Part shown: piece after piece, positions 1 to 8,420 of the stretch
Layout: each line of letters opens with the position of its first letter
Numbering within the stretch: position 1 is the stretch's first letter
Origin: Parafrankia soli
GTDB taxonomy: Bacteria; Actinomycetota; Actinomycetes; Frankiales; Frankiaceae
Reading direction: 5' to 3'
NCBI RefSeq assembly: GCF_001854695.1
Contig: NZ_MAXA01000213.1
Span: forward strand, 232,103-280,102
DNA: 48,000 bases
Position numbers and translations under genes: made by a program
Notes under the pieces: generated by a model
What the model was told of the DNA's origin: nothing
Seen by the model: the letters and a program-made list of their open reading frames with translations, nothing else
Databases searched by the model: none

Positions 1-239
1 TCAGCCTGTTCGGGGAGATCAACGGCGACCCCGTGCTGTTCAGCGGGGACACCCTGTTCCGCGGCGGCCCGGGGGCGACCGGCCGGTCGTTCTCCGACTT
101 CCCGACCATCCTGAGCTCCATCCGGGCGAAACTGCTCACCCTGCCCTCCGGGACGGTCGTGCACACCGGCCACGGCGACGACACGACCATCGGCGAGGAA
201 GCCGTGGACTACGACGACTGGGTGCTCCGCGGCCACTGA
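1..239 (+). CDS. MBL-fold metallohydrolase, C-terminal end (partial)
   Basis: This is the last 79 codons of a gene whose start lies before the window; the reading frame is open from base 3. The visible part contains GDTLF, the second metal-bridging Asp motif of the metallo-beta-lactamase fold, and HTGHGDDTTIGEE, which matches the C-terminal PGHGxxTTIGxE motif of glyoxalase II-like hydrolases. The family hydrolyses thioesters or related bonds with a two-metal centre, and cytosolic members are common in actinobacteria. The N-terminal HxHxDH motif cannot be seen here. The exact substrate is unknown. Nothing downstream is on the same strand, so this is likely the end of its transcript. Confidence 0.85.
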   Translation, partial: SLFGEINGDPVLFSGDTLFRGGPGATGRSFSDFPTILSSIRAKLLTLPSGTVVHTGHGDDTTIGEEAVDYDDWVLRGH

Positions 240-673
240 GCTATTCCGGTGCGGCGATCACCGTGAAGCCGTCGGCGGCGCGTTCGAAACAACCCGCGTT
301 TGAACGTGAAGGCGGCGCGCCTGTCGTGCGGTACGCGGTGTGCGGGACCGGCCGTTCCCACGGGATTTCCCGCCGAGATCCGAGGCGGGATCAGAGCCGG
401 GATCAGATCAGCGTTCGTGCGCCGCATTCGCCGGGCTGATCGCCTTCGTATTCGCCTGGGCATCGGCGGTAACGAACCACCGGTCGAGGCGAAGGCGAAG
501 TCCACGAAACCCGGACAGATCATGATGACCGGCGCGACCGGCCGGCAGAACACACCGGCAGAACCAGCGGATCGGCTGATCCGTGCACCCGGCCCGGTTC
601 ACCCGGTCGAGCTCGATCTGTCGGGTGAGGCGGGCCGGGTGGCGGAGCGGAAGGGTCAGCCGGCTCAGGCGGC
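240..673. other. Gene-free convergent intergenic region
   Basis: No convincing gene is seen between the hydrolase and the LapA-like gene, which point at each other. Open frames here lack domain-like sequence. A bulged hairpin at 281-306 (arms cgttcgaaac and gtttgaacg) lies 42 bases after the hydrolase stop and might help termination, but it has no T-run. Bases 383-414 carry short imperfect repeats of gggatcaga. Confidence 0.5.
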
Positions 674-1177
674 TCAGGCGGCTCGGTCCTCCCGGCGGAG
701 CTGGCGCAGCTGCCGGCGCAGCCTGATCTGTGGGATCACGCCGATCAGAAGCCCGACCAACAGCCCCGCGGCGGCGGAGGCGGCCAGCGCGGCGGCCACC
801 GACATCACCTGGGTCGACCCGAACAGCCAGATGCTCACCCGCTGGTCGTTCTTCACCACGAACACGATGACCGCGATGGCGATCAGCAGCACCAGCACGG
901 TGATCGCGTAGGTCGAGTAGGCGACGCCCCGGCGGGCGGCCCGGCCGGCCCCGCGACCGGTGGGCCCGGTCCCGGTGCCTGGCGCGCCGGGAACCGCTCC
1001 GGGCACCGCCGGCGGAACGGCACCGGACGCAGGCGGCGCCGGCGGGACCGCGCCGGCCGGCGGGTACGAGCCCGGGACGGAGGTCGGCGGGCCTCCGACC
1101 GGAACGCCCGCGGCCGGCCCGGAGGCCACCGGACGCGGCTGCTCACCCCCGCCACCTGGCTGCTGTGGTGCCGTCAT
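674..1177 (-). CDS. LapA/DUF1049-like membrane protein
   Basis: A 167-residue protein. The first 80 residues are rich in Pro, Gly and Ala and look disordered. Two hydrophobic segments follow, TYAITVLVLLIAIAVIVFVV (about 95-114) and a longer one around 125-152, ending in a basic amphipathic tail with RLRRQLRQLRRE. Two helices separated by a short NDQRVSIWLFG stretch fit the LapA domain (DUF1049) family, which acts in envelope assembly in proteobacteria and has no settled role in actinobacteria. The ATG at 1177 is preceded by a purine-rich GGTAGGGGGCGGG; longer in-frame upstream sequence runs towards rnpB and has no domain character. It is divergent from rnpB. Confidence 0.75.
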   Translation of the reverse strand: MTAPQQPGGGGEQPRPVASGPAAGVPVGGPPTSVPGSYPPAGAVPPAPPASGAVPPAVPGAVPGAPGTGTGPTGRGAGRAARRGVAYSTYAITVLVLLIAIAVIVFVVKNDQRVSIWLFGSTQVMSVAAALAASAAAGLLVGLLIGVIPQIRLRRQLRQLRREDRAA

Positions 1178-1277
1178 CGCCCGCCCCCTACCCATCGGTA
1201 CCTGTCGGGCCGCGCGGTCGGGAGTCGCTCCCCCCGCCGCCTCACCCCGTGCCCGAAGTCTAGGACGGCCAGTGCCA

Positions 1278-1283
1278 TATGCT
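1278..1283 (+). promoter_or_regulatory. Putative -10 box of rnpB
   Basis: TATGCT lies 7 bases before the inferred 5' end of RNase P RNA and fits the TAnnnT pattern of a vegetative actinobacterial promoter. The expected -35 position (about 1255-1260, gaagtc) is a poor match, so this rests on position and the -10 match only. Confidence 0.4.
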
Positions 1284-1290
1284 GAGCAGC

Positions 1291-1712
<422 letters not shown>

Positions 1713-1942
1713 CCCATCACAGCTTGCGACCTGGTCGCACTGCGCGCGGTCCTGGCGCCGATCGTCTGGCGGGTCGTCACCCGACCCACGGCGCAGGAGC
1801 GGATCTGCTCCCGCGGCGCCGGCGTGGCCGGTGGCAGACGTCGGGCTGGCTCCCGCGGCCTGCGGTTCGGGCCGACGCCACCCCTGGCGCCAGCGATCGT
1901 GACGCCCCTGTCCTCAGGCCGGCCGACGCGGACCCCAGGCGG

Positions 1943-3154
1943 TCAGCCGGCGGTGCCGTCGGCGCAGAGGCGGGGGCGGGTGACCTGGAACGCGGTCCCG
2001 GTGGGATTGATCTGGACGAAGGCATAGCAGTTGAGCGGCTGCGTGCTGTTGGTGGTCGGGTTGACGGGTTCGATCAGGCCGCCCGCGTCGTAGCCGGTGA
2101 CCTTCCGCAGCGCGCCGATGAAGCCCTCGCGGGTGGGGCAGTCGCCGGCCAGGTCGAGCCCACGCAGGAACATGTCGCTGTAGACGTACGCATGCAGGGC
2201 GAACTGCTGGTCGGGCTCGACGGTTTCGGGTGCGTAGCGGGTCATCGCCGCGCGGTAGCGGTCGATGGCGGCGCCGCCGACCTCGAAAGGACGGGAGTAC
2301 ACCGGGAAGGAGACACCCGCGAGCTCCTGTCCCAGCACGGGTAGCACCGCACTGTCGTAGCCGGTGAACGAGACGGTGGTGGCGAGTCGCAGGTTCACCG
2401 CGCGGGCGGCCTGCACGACGTCGGCCATGTCCTCAGGGGTCGTGAAACCGATCAGCGCGTCGGCGCCGGCAGCGGCCAGCTCCCGAACCACCCTGGCAGG
2501 GCTGTCGCTGCCGCGGGCGTAGGAGATGGCATCGGTCGAGGTCAGCCCGATCGACTGGAACGCGGTCCTGTACCACGTGACGGCATCCACCGTGGACGCC
2601 GGAGTTCCCGTGGTCAGGATGCCGACCCCGCTGCCGCCGTTGGCCCGGACGTAGCGGCCGACGGTCTCAGGGGAAGCCTCGTACATGTCGGAGAACAGGT
2701 TCGGGTATTCGGCCCAGGACTGCAGACCGAAGCCGACGACGGGAACCTTTTGCGCCGCGAGGCTTTCCAATGAGCTACCGAGGGCGGTGGTGACCGTCAC
2801 GAGACCGAAGACCCCTTCGTCCCGGAGAAGTTCCTCGGTGACGGTGGCGCTCTGGGCGAGCGTGTTCGTATCGTCACGCCACTCGTAGACAACCTTGCGG
2901 CCGTGTATCCCGCCCTCAGCATTGACCAGGCCGATTCTGGCGTCCACTCCGGACCGGGCCGAGGCGATCGCGGTGCTTCCCATGCCCGACTCGGAGTACA
3001 CCAGACCGAGCTTCACCTGGTCGGACGTCACCCCGGGGCTGGTACAGGCGGCTCGTGGGCTCCCGGCGCTCGAACCCGGGGAGCAGCTCGTCAACCCGGT
3101 GGCAACGACCACAGCCGTGAGCCCCGGCAGCGTCCTGACGCGACCTAAACCCAC
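1943..3154 (-). CDS. Branched-chain amino-acid-type ABC substrate-binding lipoprotein
   Basis: A 403-residue periplasmic-binding-protein type I (Peripla_BP_6, LivJ/UrtA-like) protein. After a short basic start (GLGRVR) and a hydrophobic core comes LTSC, a lipobox, so it is probably a membrane-anchored exported lipoprotein. Family hallmarks include VKLGLVYSESG, ARIGLVNAEGGIHGRKV and the GADALIGFTTPED region. Three upstream starts are possible. I prefer the GTG at 3154 because GGAGGA sits about 5 bases before it; TTG at 3175 and GTG at 3166 lack such a site. No permease or ATPase of this transporter class is adjacent, so it is an orphan; ligand unknown. Its codons are somewhat less GC-rich than those of the neighbours. 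Confidence 0.85.
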   Translation of the reverse strand: MGLGRVRTLPGLTAVVVATGLTSCSPGSSAGSPRAACTSPGVTSDQVKLGLVYSESGMGSTAIASARSGVDARIGLVNAEGGIHGRKVVYEWRDDTNTLAQSATVTEELLRDEGVFGLVTVTTALGSSLESLAAQKVPVVGFGLQSWAEYPNLFSDMYEASPETVGRYVRANGGSGVGILTTGTPASTVDAVTWYRTAFQSIGLTSTDAISYARGSDSPARVVRELAAAGADALIGFTTPEDMADVVQAARAVNLRLATTVSFTGYDSAVLPVLGQELAGVSFPVYSRPFEVGGAAIDRYRAAMTRYAPETVEPDQQFALHAYVYSDMFLRGLDLAGDCPTREGFIGALRKVTGYDAGGLIEPVNPTTNSTQPLNCYAFVQINPTGTAFQVTRPRLCADGTAG

Positions 3155-3319
3155 ACTTTCCTCCACGGAAGACAAACTGGGGATGACGTTCTACGGCGCA
3201 GCGAGCCACGCCGTCCATTCCTCAGAAATTGTACTCCGTCTAAATTATCGATCCAATTCAACCGGCAAGGAGGCATAGCCGGAACACGCAAAGGAAGGCT
3301 GTGAGTACAGAACGCAGGG

Positions 3320-4327
3320 TCAGGTAGTAAGGCGGGGCGGCCGCCAGGTCCGGAGACGTTCGTCGAGGTCGTCGAGGAGGGAGTGCCATCCGAGGTAGCC
3401 GCGGGCCTCGCCGACGAACCGCTCGGCGCGCCCGCCGATGACGATGCTCGGGCGGTGGCGGGAGATGCGCAGCGCCTCGTCGACCAGCTCGACGGCGTGG
3501 TCGAGGTCCCGCCGCTTGGCCGCTGCGGTGGCCGCGGCGATCCGGGTCATCGAGCGGAGCCCGGTGGCGCCTACGGCGTCCAGGTGGTGGATCGCCGCGT
3601 CGGTGTAGACGCTCGCCGCGCCCGGCATACCGAGCTCGACGTACGCGGCCGCCGACAGCTCTGACAGCGTCAGCACGTGCAGCGTGTCGATCGAGAACCC
3701 GGGGCGGCCGAGCTGTTCGACGCTCAGTGTTCCCGCGATGCTCCAGGCCCGGCCGACCGCCTCGTGCACCGCCCACCGGTCACCGAGAGTGCCGTGCGCT
3801 CGAGCCTCGATGGCGGCGGCGCGGGCCGCGGCCGGGCTCCCGCGGCCGACCAGGGCAGCTCCCGACGCCGCGAGCGCGACCGCGTCCGCCGGCCGGCCGG
3901 CCTTGCGCGCCAGCGACGACTGCCACAGCCGCACCCAGCACATCAGCTCCTCGTCGCGGGCCTCGGCCGCGTGCACGAATGCCTCCTCGAAGGCGAGGAC
4001 GGCGCCGGGCAGGTCGCCGAGGTCGTGCCGGGTGGCTGCCCAGAGGGCGACGAGCCGGCCGGCGGCCCGGTGCAGCCGCAGCCGCGTCGCCTGCGGAACG
4101 ACGTCACGCTGCAGCAGCGAGCGGACGACGGGGAGGTGACGGCGCAGGTGGACGGCGGTCGCCCCGATCGGGGCCCGCTCGTAACCCGCGGTGAGCTGGG
4201 CGACCCTGTCGTCGAGGTGGTCGAGCACATCGCTGGACGGGCTCATGCCGCCACCTCGCGGGACGAGGAGGTCCAGCGGGAACAGGACGCCGACCGCGAT
4301 GAGTCGACGCCGCGAGGTGGCGTCCAT
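3320..4327 (-). CDS. TPR-like protein resembling the C-terminal half of an XRE-type regulator
   Basis: A 335-residue protein whose start is well fixed: ATG at 4327 has GGAGGA 8 bases upstream. The first residues, MDATSRRRLIAVGVLF, resemble the linker found after the helix-turn-helix domain in many actinomycete regulators. The rest is alpha-helical, with helix pairs such as RLRLHRAAGRLVALWAATRH, GAVLAFEEAFVHAAEARDEE and MTRIAAATAAAKRRDLDHAV typical of degenerate TPR repeats. No DNA-binding domain is encoded in the bases before the start. It may be a stand-alone TPR protein or a regulator that lost its N-terminus. Function not assigned. It is divergent from the ECF sigma gene. Confidence 0.65.
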   Translation of the reverse strand: MDATSRRRLIAVGVLFPLDLLVPRGGGMSPSSDVLDHLDDRVAQLTAGYERAPIGATAVHLRRHLPVVRSLLQRDVVPQATRLRLHRAAGRLVALWAATRHDLGDLPGAVLAFEEAFVHAAEARDEELMCWVRLWQSSLARKAGRPADAVALAASGAALVGRGSPAAARAAAIEARAHGTLGDRWAVHEAVGRAWSIAGTLSVEQLGRPGFSIDTLHVLTLSELSAAAYVELGMPGAASVYTDAAIHHLDAVGATGLRSMTRIAAATAAAKRRDLDHAVELVDEALRISRHRPSIVIGGRAERFVGEARGYLGWHSLLDDLDERLRTWRPPRLTT

Positions 4328-4761
4328 CGATTGCGTCCTCCGCTGTTTCCTCCACCGGCTCCGCTGGATCCACCGAGTGGCACGGTGGCGGGCGTCTGAT
4401 GTGTCCGAAGTGGCGTGATCCGGGACGGTGTCATCCGAGGTGGTGCTGTCCGAGGTGTGACGGTCCAAGGCCCCCGTGCTTGGCGCATGTCCCGAATCCT
4501 GCGAGCCCGGAGGCATTCCGTCACCCTCAGGTACCACGCAAGGACACAGATCGGCCTCGCGGCCGTACGCACACGTGTCCGACCGCTCCGTCTCTGCTGG
4601 TCCCGGCCCGGAACGTTCGGTCCCGGCAGGCCGTTCGGTCCCGGTCGTGGACGTTCGCGGGAACCGGATCGGCGCGGCGGACCAATACGTAATGTGAACA
4701 GACACCCACCCGGAAACCCGGCGGCGAATTCCGGCATCAGCGACGACCGAGCTGGTGAGGC
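4328..4761. promoter_or_regulatory. Divergent intergenic region between the TPR-like gene and the ECF sigma gene
   Basis: No gene is supported here. It must hold promoters in both directions. Short imperfect repeats are present: tccgaggtg-type units at about 4400-4460 and two copies of cgttcggtcccgg between 4614 and 4643. An AT-richer patch at 4681-4697 (accaatacgtaatgtga) may include a -10 element for the sigma gene. Confidence 0.35.
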
Positions 4762-5382
4762 ATGACGGTGATCCCGACCGACGCCGACCTGCTCGTGCGG
4801 TCCGTGCGTGAGCCCGAGGTCTTCGCCGACCTCTTCGAGCGCCACGGTGACCGGGTGCACCGGTACCTGGCCCGGCGGGCCGGGCCGGACCTCGCCGAGG
4901 ACCTGGTCTCCGACACCTTCGTCGCCGCCTTCGAGCAGCGTTCCCGGTTCGACCCGGCGCGCGGGCCGGACGGCGCGCTGCCCTGGCTGCTGGGCATCGC
5001 GACCAGGATCTTGCAGGGCCACCGGCGGGCCGAGGCCCGGCGCTGGCGGGTGTTGGAGCGGGCGCTGCCCGACCGGCCAGAGCCCGCGGCGGCGGACCGG
5101 GTCGCGGACCGCGTCGACGCGAACGCCACCGTCCAGTCCCTGGTCCGCGCGCTCGCCGAGCTCCCCGACGGCGAGCGGGACGCGCTGCTGCTCCTGGCCT
5201 GGGGAGACCTGCGGTACGAGGAGATCGCGACCGCCCTCGCCGTGCCCGTCGGCACCGTCCGGTCGCGCATCCACCGGGCCCGCAACCGGCTGCGCGCCGC
5301 GCTGGCCGCCGATCCGCTGGCCGCCAGGTCGGCCCCGACCCGCTCCGACTTCCGTCCTTTTCTGGAGAGTGAGCCATCATGA
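4762..5382 (+). CDS. ECF (sigma-70 family) RNA polymerase sigma factor
   Basis: A 206-residue extracytoplasmic-function sigma factor. Region 2 spans about 18-90, with FADLFERHGDRVHRYLARR and the core-binding and -10 melting stretch DLAEDLVSDTFVAAFEQ, then WLLGIATRIL. Region 4 spans about 128-185, with LAELPDGERDALLLLAWGDL and the -35 recognition helix EEIATALAVPVGTVRSRIH. It directs core polymerase to a small set of stress or envelope promoters. The stop overlaps the next gene's start in ATGA, so the two are translationally coupled; the partner is a predicted membrane protein and a likely regulator or effector of this sigma. Confidence 0.92.
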   Translation: MTVIPTDADLLVRSVREPEVFADLFERHGDRVHRYLARRAGPDLAEDLVSDTFVAAFEQRSRFDPARGPDGALPWLLGIATRILQGHRRAEARRWRVLERALPDRPEPAAADRVADRVDANATVQSLVRALAELPDGERDALLLLAWGDLRYEEIATALAVPVGTVRSRIHRARNRLRAALAADPLAARSAPTRSDFRPFLESEPS

Positions 5383-6377
5383 CCGACGACCTCGACCTGC
5401 TGACGCGGCTCGGCGCAGACGTGCCGCCGCTTTCGGCGGAGGGCCGGGCCCGGGTCCGCGCGCGGCTGTTCGCCGCTGCGGCCGGGACCGCGAACGCGCC
5501 CACACACGCTGAATCGAACGCGGTAATGGGAGCGGACGGCGCGCGTCCGTCGCGCCGGGACCTCCTGGAGCGGGTCGACGGCCCGGGAACGCCGCCGCGA
5601 CGCCGGCGCCGGGTGCTGCGTCTCGGTGTGGTCGGGGCGGCCGCGGCCGCCGTGTCGCTGACCGCCGCGCTGGTGCTGCCGGGATCGGCATCCCCCGCCT
5701 ACGCGCTGAGCGAGGAGCCGGATGGGACGGTGAAGGTCCAGATCAACGAGTTCCGCCAGGCCAAGCAGCTGGAGGCCGACCTGCGGGCGGCCGGGATCAA
5801 CGCGGTCGTCGACTTCGTCCCGATTGGCCAGACCTGCCAGCAGCTGCGTGGCGGCGGTGCACCCCCGGCGGGCAGTGACGTCACGCCGCCGGCGGAGGGT
5901 GGCGTCTCGAACGGCGGCCAACCCCCGGATTCCGCGCCCGGCACGGTGGCCGAGGGCGCCGATCCGGCCGGGACCGGCGCCGCCGAGCGGGGAGCGGTCG
6001 GCGGCGACCCGAACGGATCCGGCGCGCGGGACCGGAACGGGCAGGACCCGAGCGGGCAGACCCAGGCGGGGGCCCCGGCCGAAGCCGGAGAAGAGCCCGC
6101 CGTCCTGACCGTCGACGCCGGGCCGGAGGAGTCGACCGCGTTCGAGGTCACCCGGGGTGCGCTCAAGCCCGGCCAGTCACTGGTGATCGTCGGCAGCTAC
6201 GACGAGGCGGATCCGAGCCGCCCGGGCACGATCTCCTCGGCCGTCGTCGAAGGCCAGGTCGCGCCGTGCACCCCGGTCCGCGCCGGCGGGGCGGGGGCGC
6301 AGCCCGGGCTCGGCACCGGGGTCGCTCCCAGCGGTGCCCCGGGTGGCGCACCCGGGGGCCCTACTCGCCGGGAATGA
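5379..6377 (+). CDS. Single-pass membrane protein coupled to the ECF sigma factor (CU044_5270-like N-terminus)
   Basis: A 332-residue protein. The N-terminal part (MTDDLDLLTRLGADVPPLSA, then RARVRARLFAA) resembles the cytoplasmic head of the CU044_5270-type proteins that often follow ECF sigma genes in actinomycetes. A basic RRRRRVLRL stretch precedes one transmembrane helix at about 86-107 (VVGAAAAAVSLTAALVLPG). The outside part has a small folded region with one Cys in PIGQTCQQL, a long Gly/Pro/Asp-rich linker, and a C-terminal part ending in VAPCTPVRAG. An anti-sigma role is inferred from coupling and topology; no zinc-type anti-sigma motif is visible. Its 3' end overlaps the opposing RNase H gene by 17 bases. 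Confidence 0.7.
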   Translation: MTDDLDLLTRLGADVPPLSAEGRARVRARLFAAAAGTANAPTHAESNAVMGADGARPSRRDLLERVDGPGTPPRRRRRVLRLGVVGAAAAAVSLTAALVLPGSASPAYALSEEPDGTVKVQINEFRQAKQLEADLRAAGINAVVDFVPIGQTCQQLRGGGAPPAGSDVTPPAEGGVSNGGQPPDSAPGTVAEGADPAGTGAAERGAVGGDPNGSGARDRNGQDPSGQTQAGAPAEAGEEPAVLTVDAGPEESTAFEVTRGALKPGQSLVIVGSYDEADPSRPGTISSAVVEGQVAPCTPVRAGGAGAQPGLGTGVAPSGAPGGAPGGPTRRE

Positions 6378-7497
6378 CCAGATGGGCGACGTGGTGGGTG
6401 TCGTTGAAGCCCCGCAGCACCGCGGGTCCGTCGGAGTACCAGTCGATGGTGGTGATCGACACCAGGTCCAGGTGCAGCCGGTAGAGCACGGTCGGCTCGG
6501 CGGCGAGCGCGAGCTGGGTGAGCCCCTTGATCGGGGTCACGTGCGAGACCACGAGGACGCGCCGGGCGGGATACCGGGCCATGATCCGGTCGCGGGCCGC
6601 CGCGACACGGGCGACCGTGCTCAGCAGGCTCTCCCCGCCCGGCGGCGGCACCGAGGGATCGGCGAGCCAGGCGTTCAGCTCGTCCGGGAAGCGCTCGCGG
6701 ACCTCGGCGAACGTCATCCCCTCCCACGCGCCGAAGTCGGTCTCCCGCAGGTCCTCGTCGATCAGGTAGTCGCGGCCCAGCGCGTCCGCGGTCTGGCGGG
6801 CGCGCTTGAGCGGCGAGCTGATCACGGCGTCGAACGGCTCGCCGCGCAGCCGGTCCGCGGCGGCGGCGGCCTGTTCCAGCCCGAGGTCGGTGAGTGAGGC
6901 CTCCACGGTTCCGCTGAACCGCTTCTCCACCGACAGCGGCGTCTGGCCGTGGCGGAGCAGGACCATGGTGATCGGCGGAGCGGGCGGGGCCATCCAGCCG
7001 GAGAGCCGGTGCGTGGTGGGCGCCTGGTGCGGCAGCGGGTCCGGCGACTGCGGGACGGAGGGTTCCCAGGACCGGCCGGCGGCGGCGGCGTCCATCGCCT
7101 CGTTCGCCAGCCGGTCGGCGTCGCCGTTGCGGGCCCGGGGCACCCAGACGAACCGGACCCGCCCGAGCCCAGCGGCGATCTCGGCGGCCTGGGCCGCCAA
7201 CGGGCGCATCGACGGGTGCTTGATCTTCCAACGGCCGCTCATCTGCTCGACGACGAGCTTGGAGTCCATCCGGACCTCGATGTCGGCGCCCGGGTCGAGC
7301 TCCGCGGCGGCCCGCAGGCCGGCGAGCAGGCCCTCGTACTCGGCGACGTTGTTGGTGGCCGTGCCGATCGAGGCGGCCCGCTCGGCCAGCACCTGGCCGG
7401 TGCCGGCGTCCCGGACGAGGGCGCCGTACCCGGCGGGCCCGGGATTGCCGCGGGATCCTCCGTCGGCCTCGACGACCAGTCTGCGCCCAGCGCTCAT
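6361..7497 (-). CDS. Bifunctional RNase HI / histidine phosphatase
   Basis: A 378-residue fusion. Residues 1-140 are RNase HI: D12 in ADGGSRGNPGPAGYG, E53 in VAEYEGLLAGL, D78 in MDSK and D128 in NGDADRLAN form the metal-binding set that cleaves the RNA strand of RNA-DNA hybrids. Residues 175-378 are a phosphoglycerate-mutase-like histidine phosphatase with LLRHGQT (H184 nucleophile), SSPLKRARQTA, and a second His in VVSHVTPIKG. The same fusion is known in mycobacteria (Rv2228c), where the phosphatase part acts on alpha-ribazole phosphate, a cobalamin precursor. It is last in a minus-strand group after the zinc-ribbon and Nif3-like genes, the same order as in Mycobacterium. Confidence 0.93.
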   Translation of the reverse strand: MSAGRRLVVEADGGSRGNPGPAGYGALVRDAGTGQVLAERAASIGTATNNVAEYEGLLAGLRAAAELDPGADIEVRMDSKLVVEQMSGRWKIKHPSMRPLAAQAAEIAAGLGRVRFVWVPRARNGDADRLANEAMDAAAAGRSWEPSVPQSPDPLPHQAPTTHRLSGWMAPPAPPITMVLLRHGQTPLSVEKRFSGTVEASLTDLGLEQAAAAADRLRGEPFDAVISSPLKRARQTADALGRDYLIDEDLRETDFGAWEGMTFAEVRERFPDELNAWLADPSVPPPGGESLLSTVARVAAARDRIMARYPARRVLVVSHVTPIKGLTQLALAAEPTVLYRLHLDLVSITTIDWYSDGPAVLRGFNDTHHVAHLVIPGE

Positions 7498-7665
7498 GCC
7501 GCCACTCCCCTCTGCTCGTCCGGCTCCCGCGAGTCTGCTCGGCCGGCTCCCGCGAGGGGCTCGTCCACCCTCGGAGGGGAGTCACCCCTCGGGGGGATAG
7601 AAGACTTTACCGGCCGCTCGGCGATGTGGACAGCGGGCGGCCGGACGCGTGACGTCAGCGGGTGG

Positions 7666-8409
7666 TCACAGCCCGGACTCGGCCGTCCTGACCAGGATGC
7701 GTCGACACTCCTCGCACCGCACGACCTCGTCGGCCGGGGCGGCGGCCACGGCGCGCAGGTCCCCGCCGGAGAGCTCCAGGTGGCATCCCTGGCAACGGCG
7801 GCGGACCAGCACGGCGGCGCCCACCCCGGCGGAGGAGCTGCGAACCCGCTCGTACAGGACGACCAGCGGCTCGGGCAGGGCCGGCGCGAGGGCGTCGCGC
7901 TCGGCGCGGCGCTTCGCCGCCTCGGTGTCGATCTCGCCGAACTGCTCGTCACGTCGCTCCTCGGCGGCCCGGCGCTCGGCGGCGACCCGCTCCTGCTCGG
8001 CGACCAGGCCGGCCAGCCGGCTCTCCAGCGCGTCGACGGCCTCCATGCGCTCGAGGGCCTCGTCCTCGAGGACGCCCTGCCGGCGGGCCAGCGAGGCGAG
8101 CTCGGCCTGCAGGTTCTCCAGCTCGCGCGGGTTGGCGACCTGACCGGACTCGAGCCGGGCGCGGTCGCGGTCGGCGCGACCGCGGACGAGCTCGATCTCG
8201 TTCTCGAGCTTCTGCTGGGCACGGCCGATGTCGGTGATTTCCGTCCGTACCCGGACGATGTCCGAGTCGAGCCGGTCGAGGGCCTCGGAACGCTCGGCGA
8301 TGGTGGCGAGCTCAGGCAGGCCGCGGCGGCGCACGGCGAGCCGGTCGAGCGCGGTGTCCAGCGCCTGGAGGTCGAGGAGGCGAAGCTGGGTTGCGGGATC
8401 GGCCTTCAT
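7666..8409 (-). CDS. Coiled-coil protein with C4-type zinc ribbon (COG1579)
   Basis: A 247-residue protein. Residues 1-180 are almost entirely charged heptads, forming a long antiparallel coiled coil. Near the C-terminus are two Cys pairs, CQGCHLEL and CEECRRIL, a zinc ribbon. This architecture matches the conserved actinobacterial family next to nif3-like and rnhA/phosphatase genes (Rv2229c in M. tuberculosis), proposed to bind nucleic acid. Start ATG at 8409 has GAGGAG 4 bases upstream. It sits 11 bases after the Nif3-like stop, so co-transcription is likely. Molecular role unproven. Confidence 0.9.
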   Translation of the reverse strand: MKADPATQLRLLDLQALDTALDRLAVRRRGLPELATIAERSEALDRLDSDIVRVRTEITDIGRAQQKLENEIELVRGRADRDRARLESGQVANPRELENLQAELASLARRQGVLEDEALERMEAVDALESRLAGLVAEQERVAAERRAAEERRDEQFGEIDTEAAKRRAERDALAPALPEPLVVLYERVRSSSAGVGAAVLVRRRCQGCHLELSGGDLRAVAAAPADEVVRCEECRRILVRTAESGL

Positions 8410-8420
8410 GGACTCCTCGC

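Noticed and set aside
300-911. Plus-strand open frame opposite the LapA-like gene
   Set aside because: No domain-like sequence, and it runs antisense to a well-supported membrane protein.
4660-4690. GGAAC ... CGT pair upstream of the ECF sigma gene as an autoregulated promoter
   Set aside because: The gap between the two elements is 23 bases, too long for the usual 15-17 of ECF promoters.
4243-5274. Minus-strand frame antisense to the sigma factor
   Set aside because: Opposes a well-supported sigma gene with clear region 2 and 4 motifs, and shows shadow composition.
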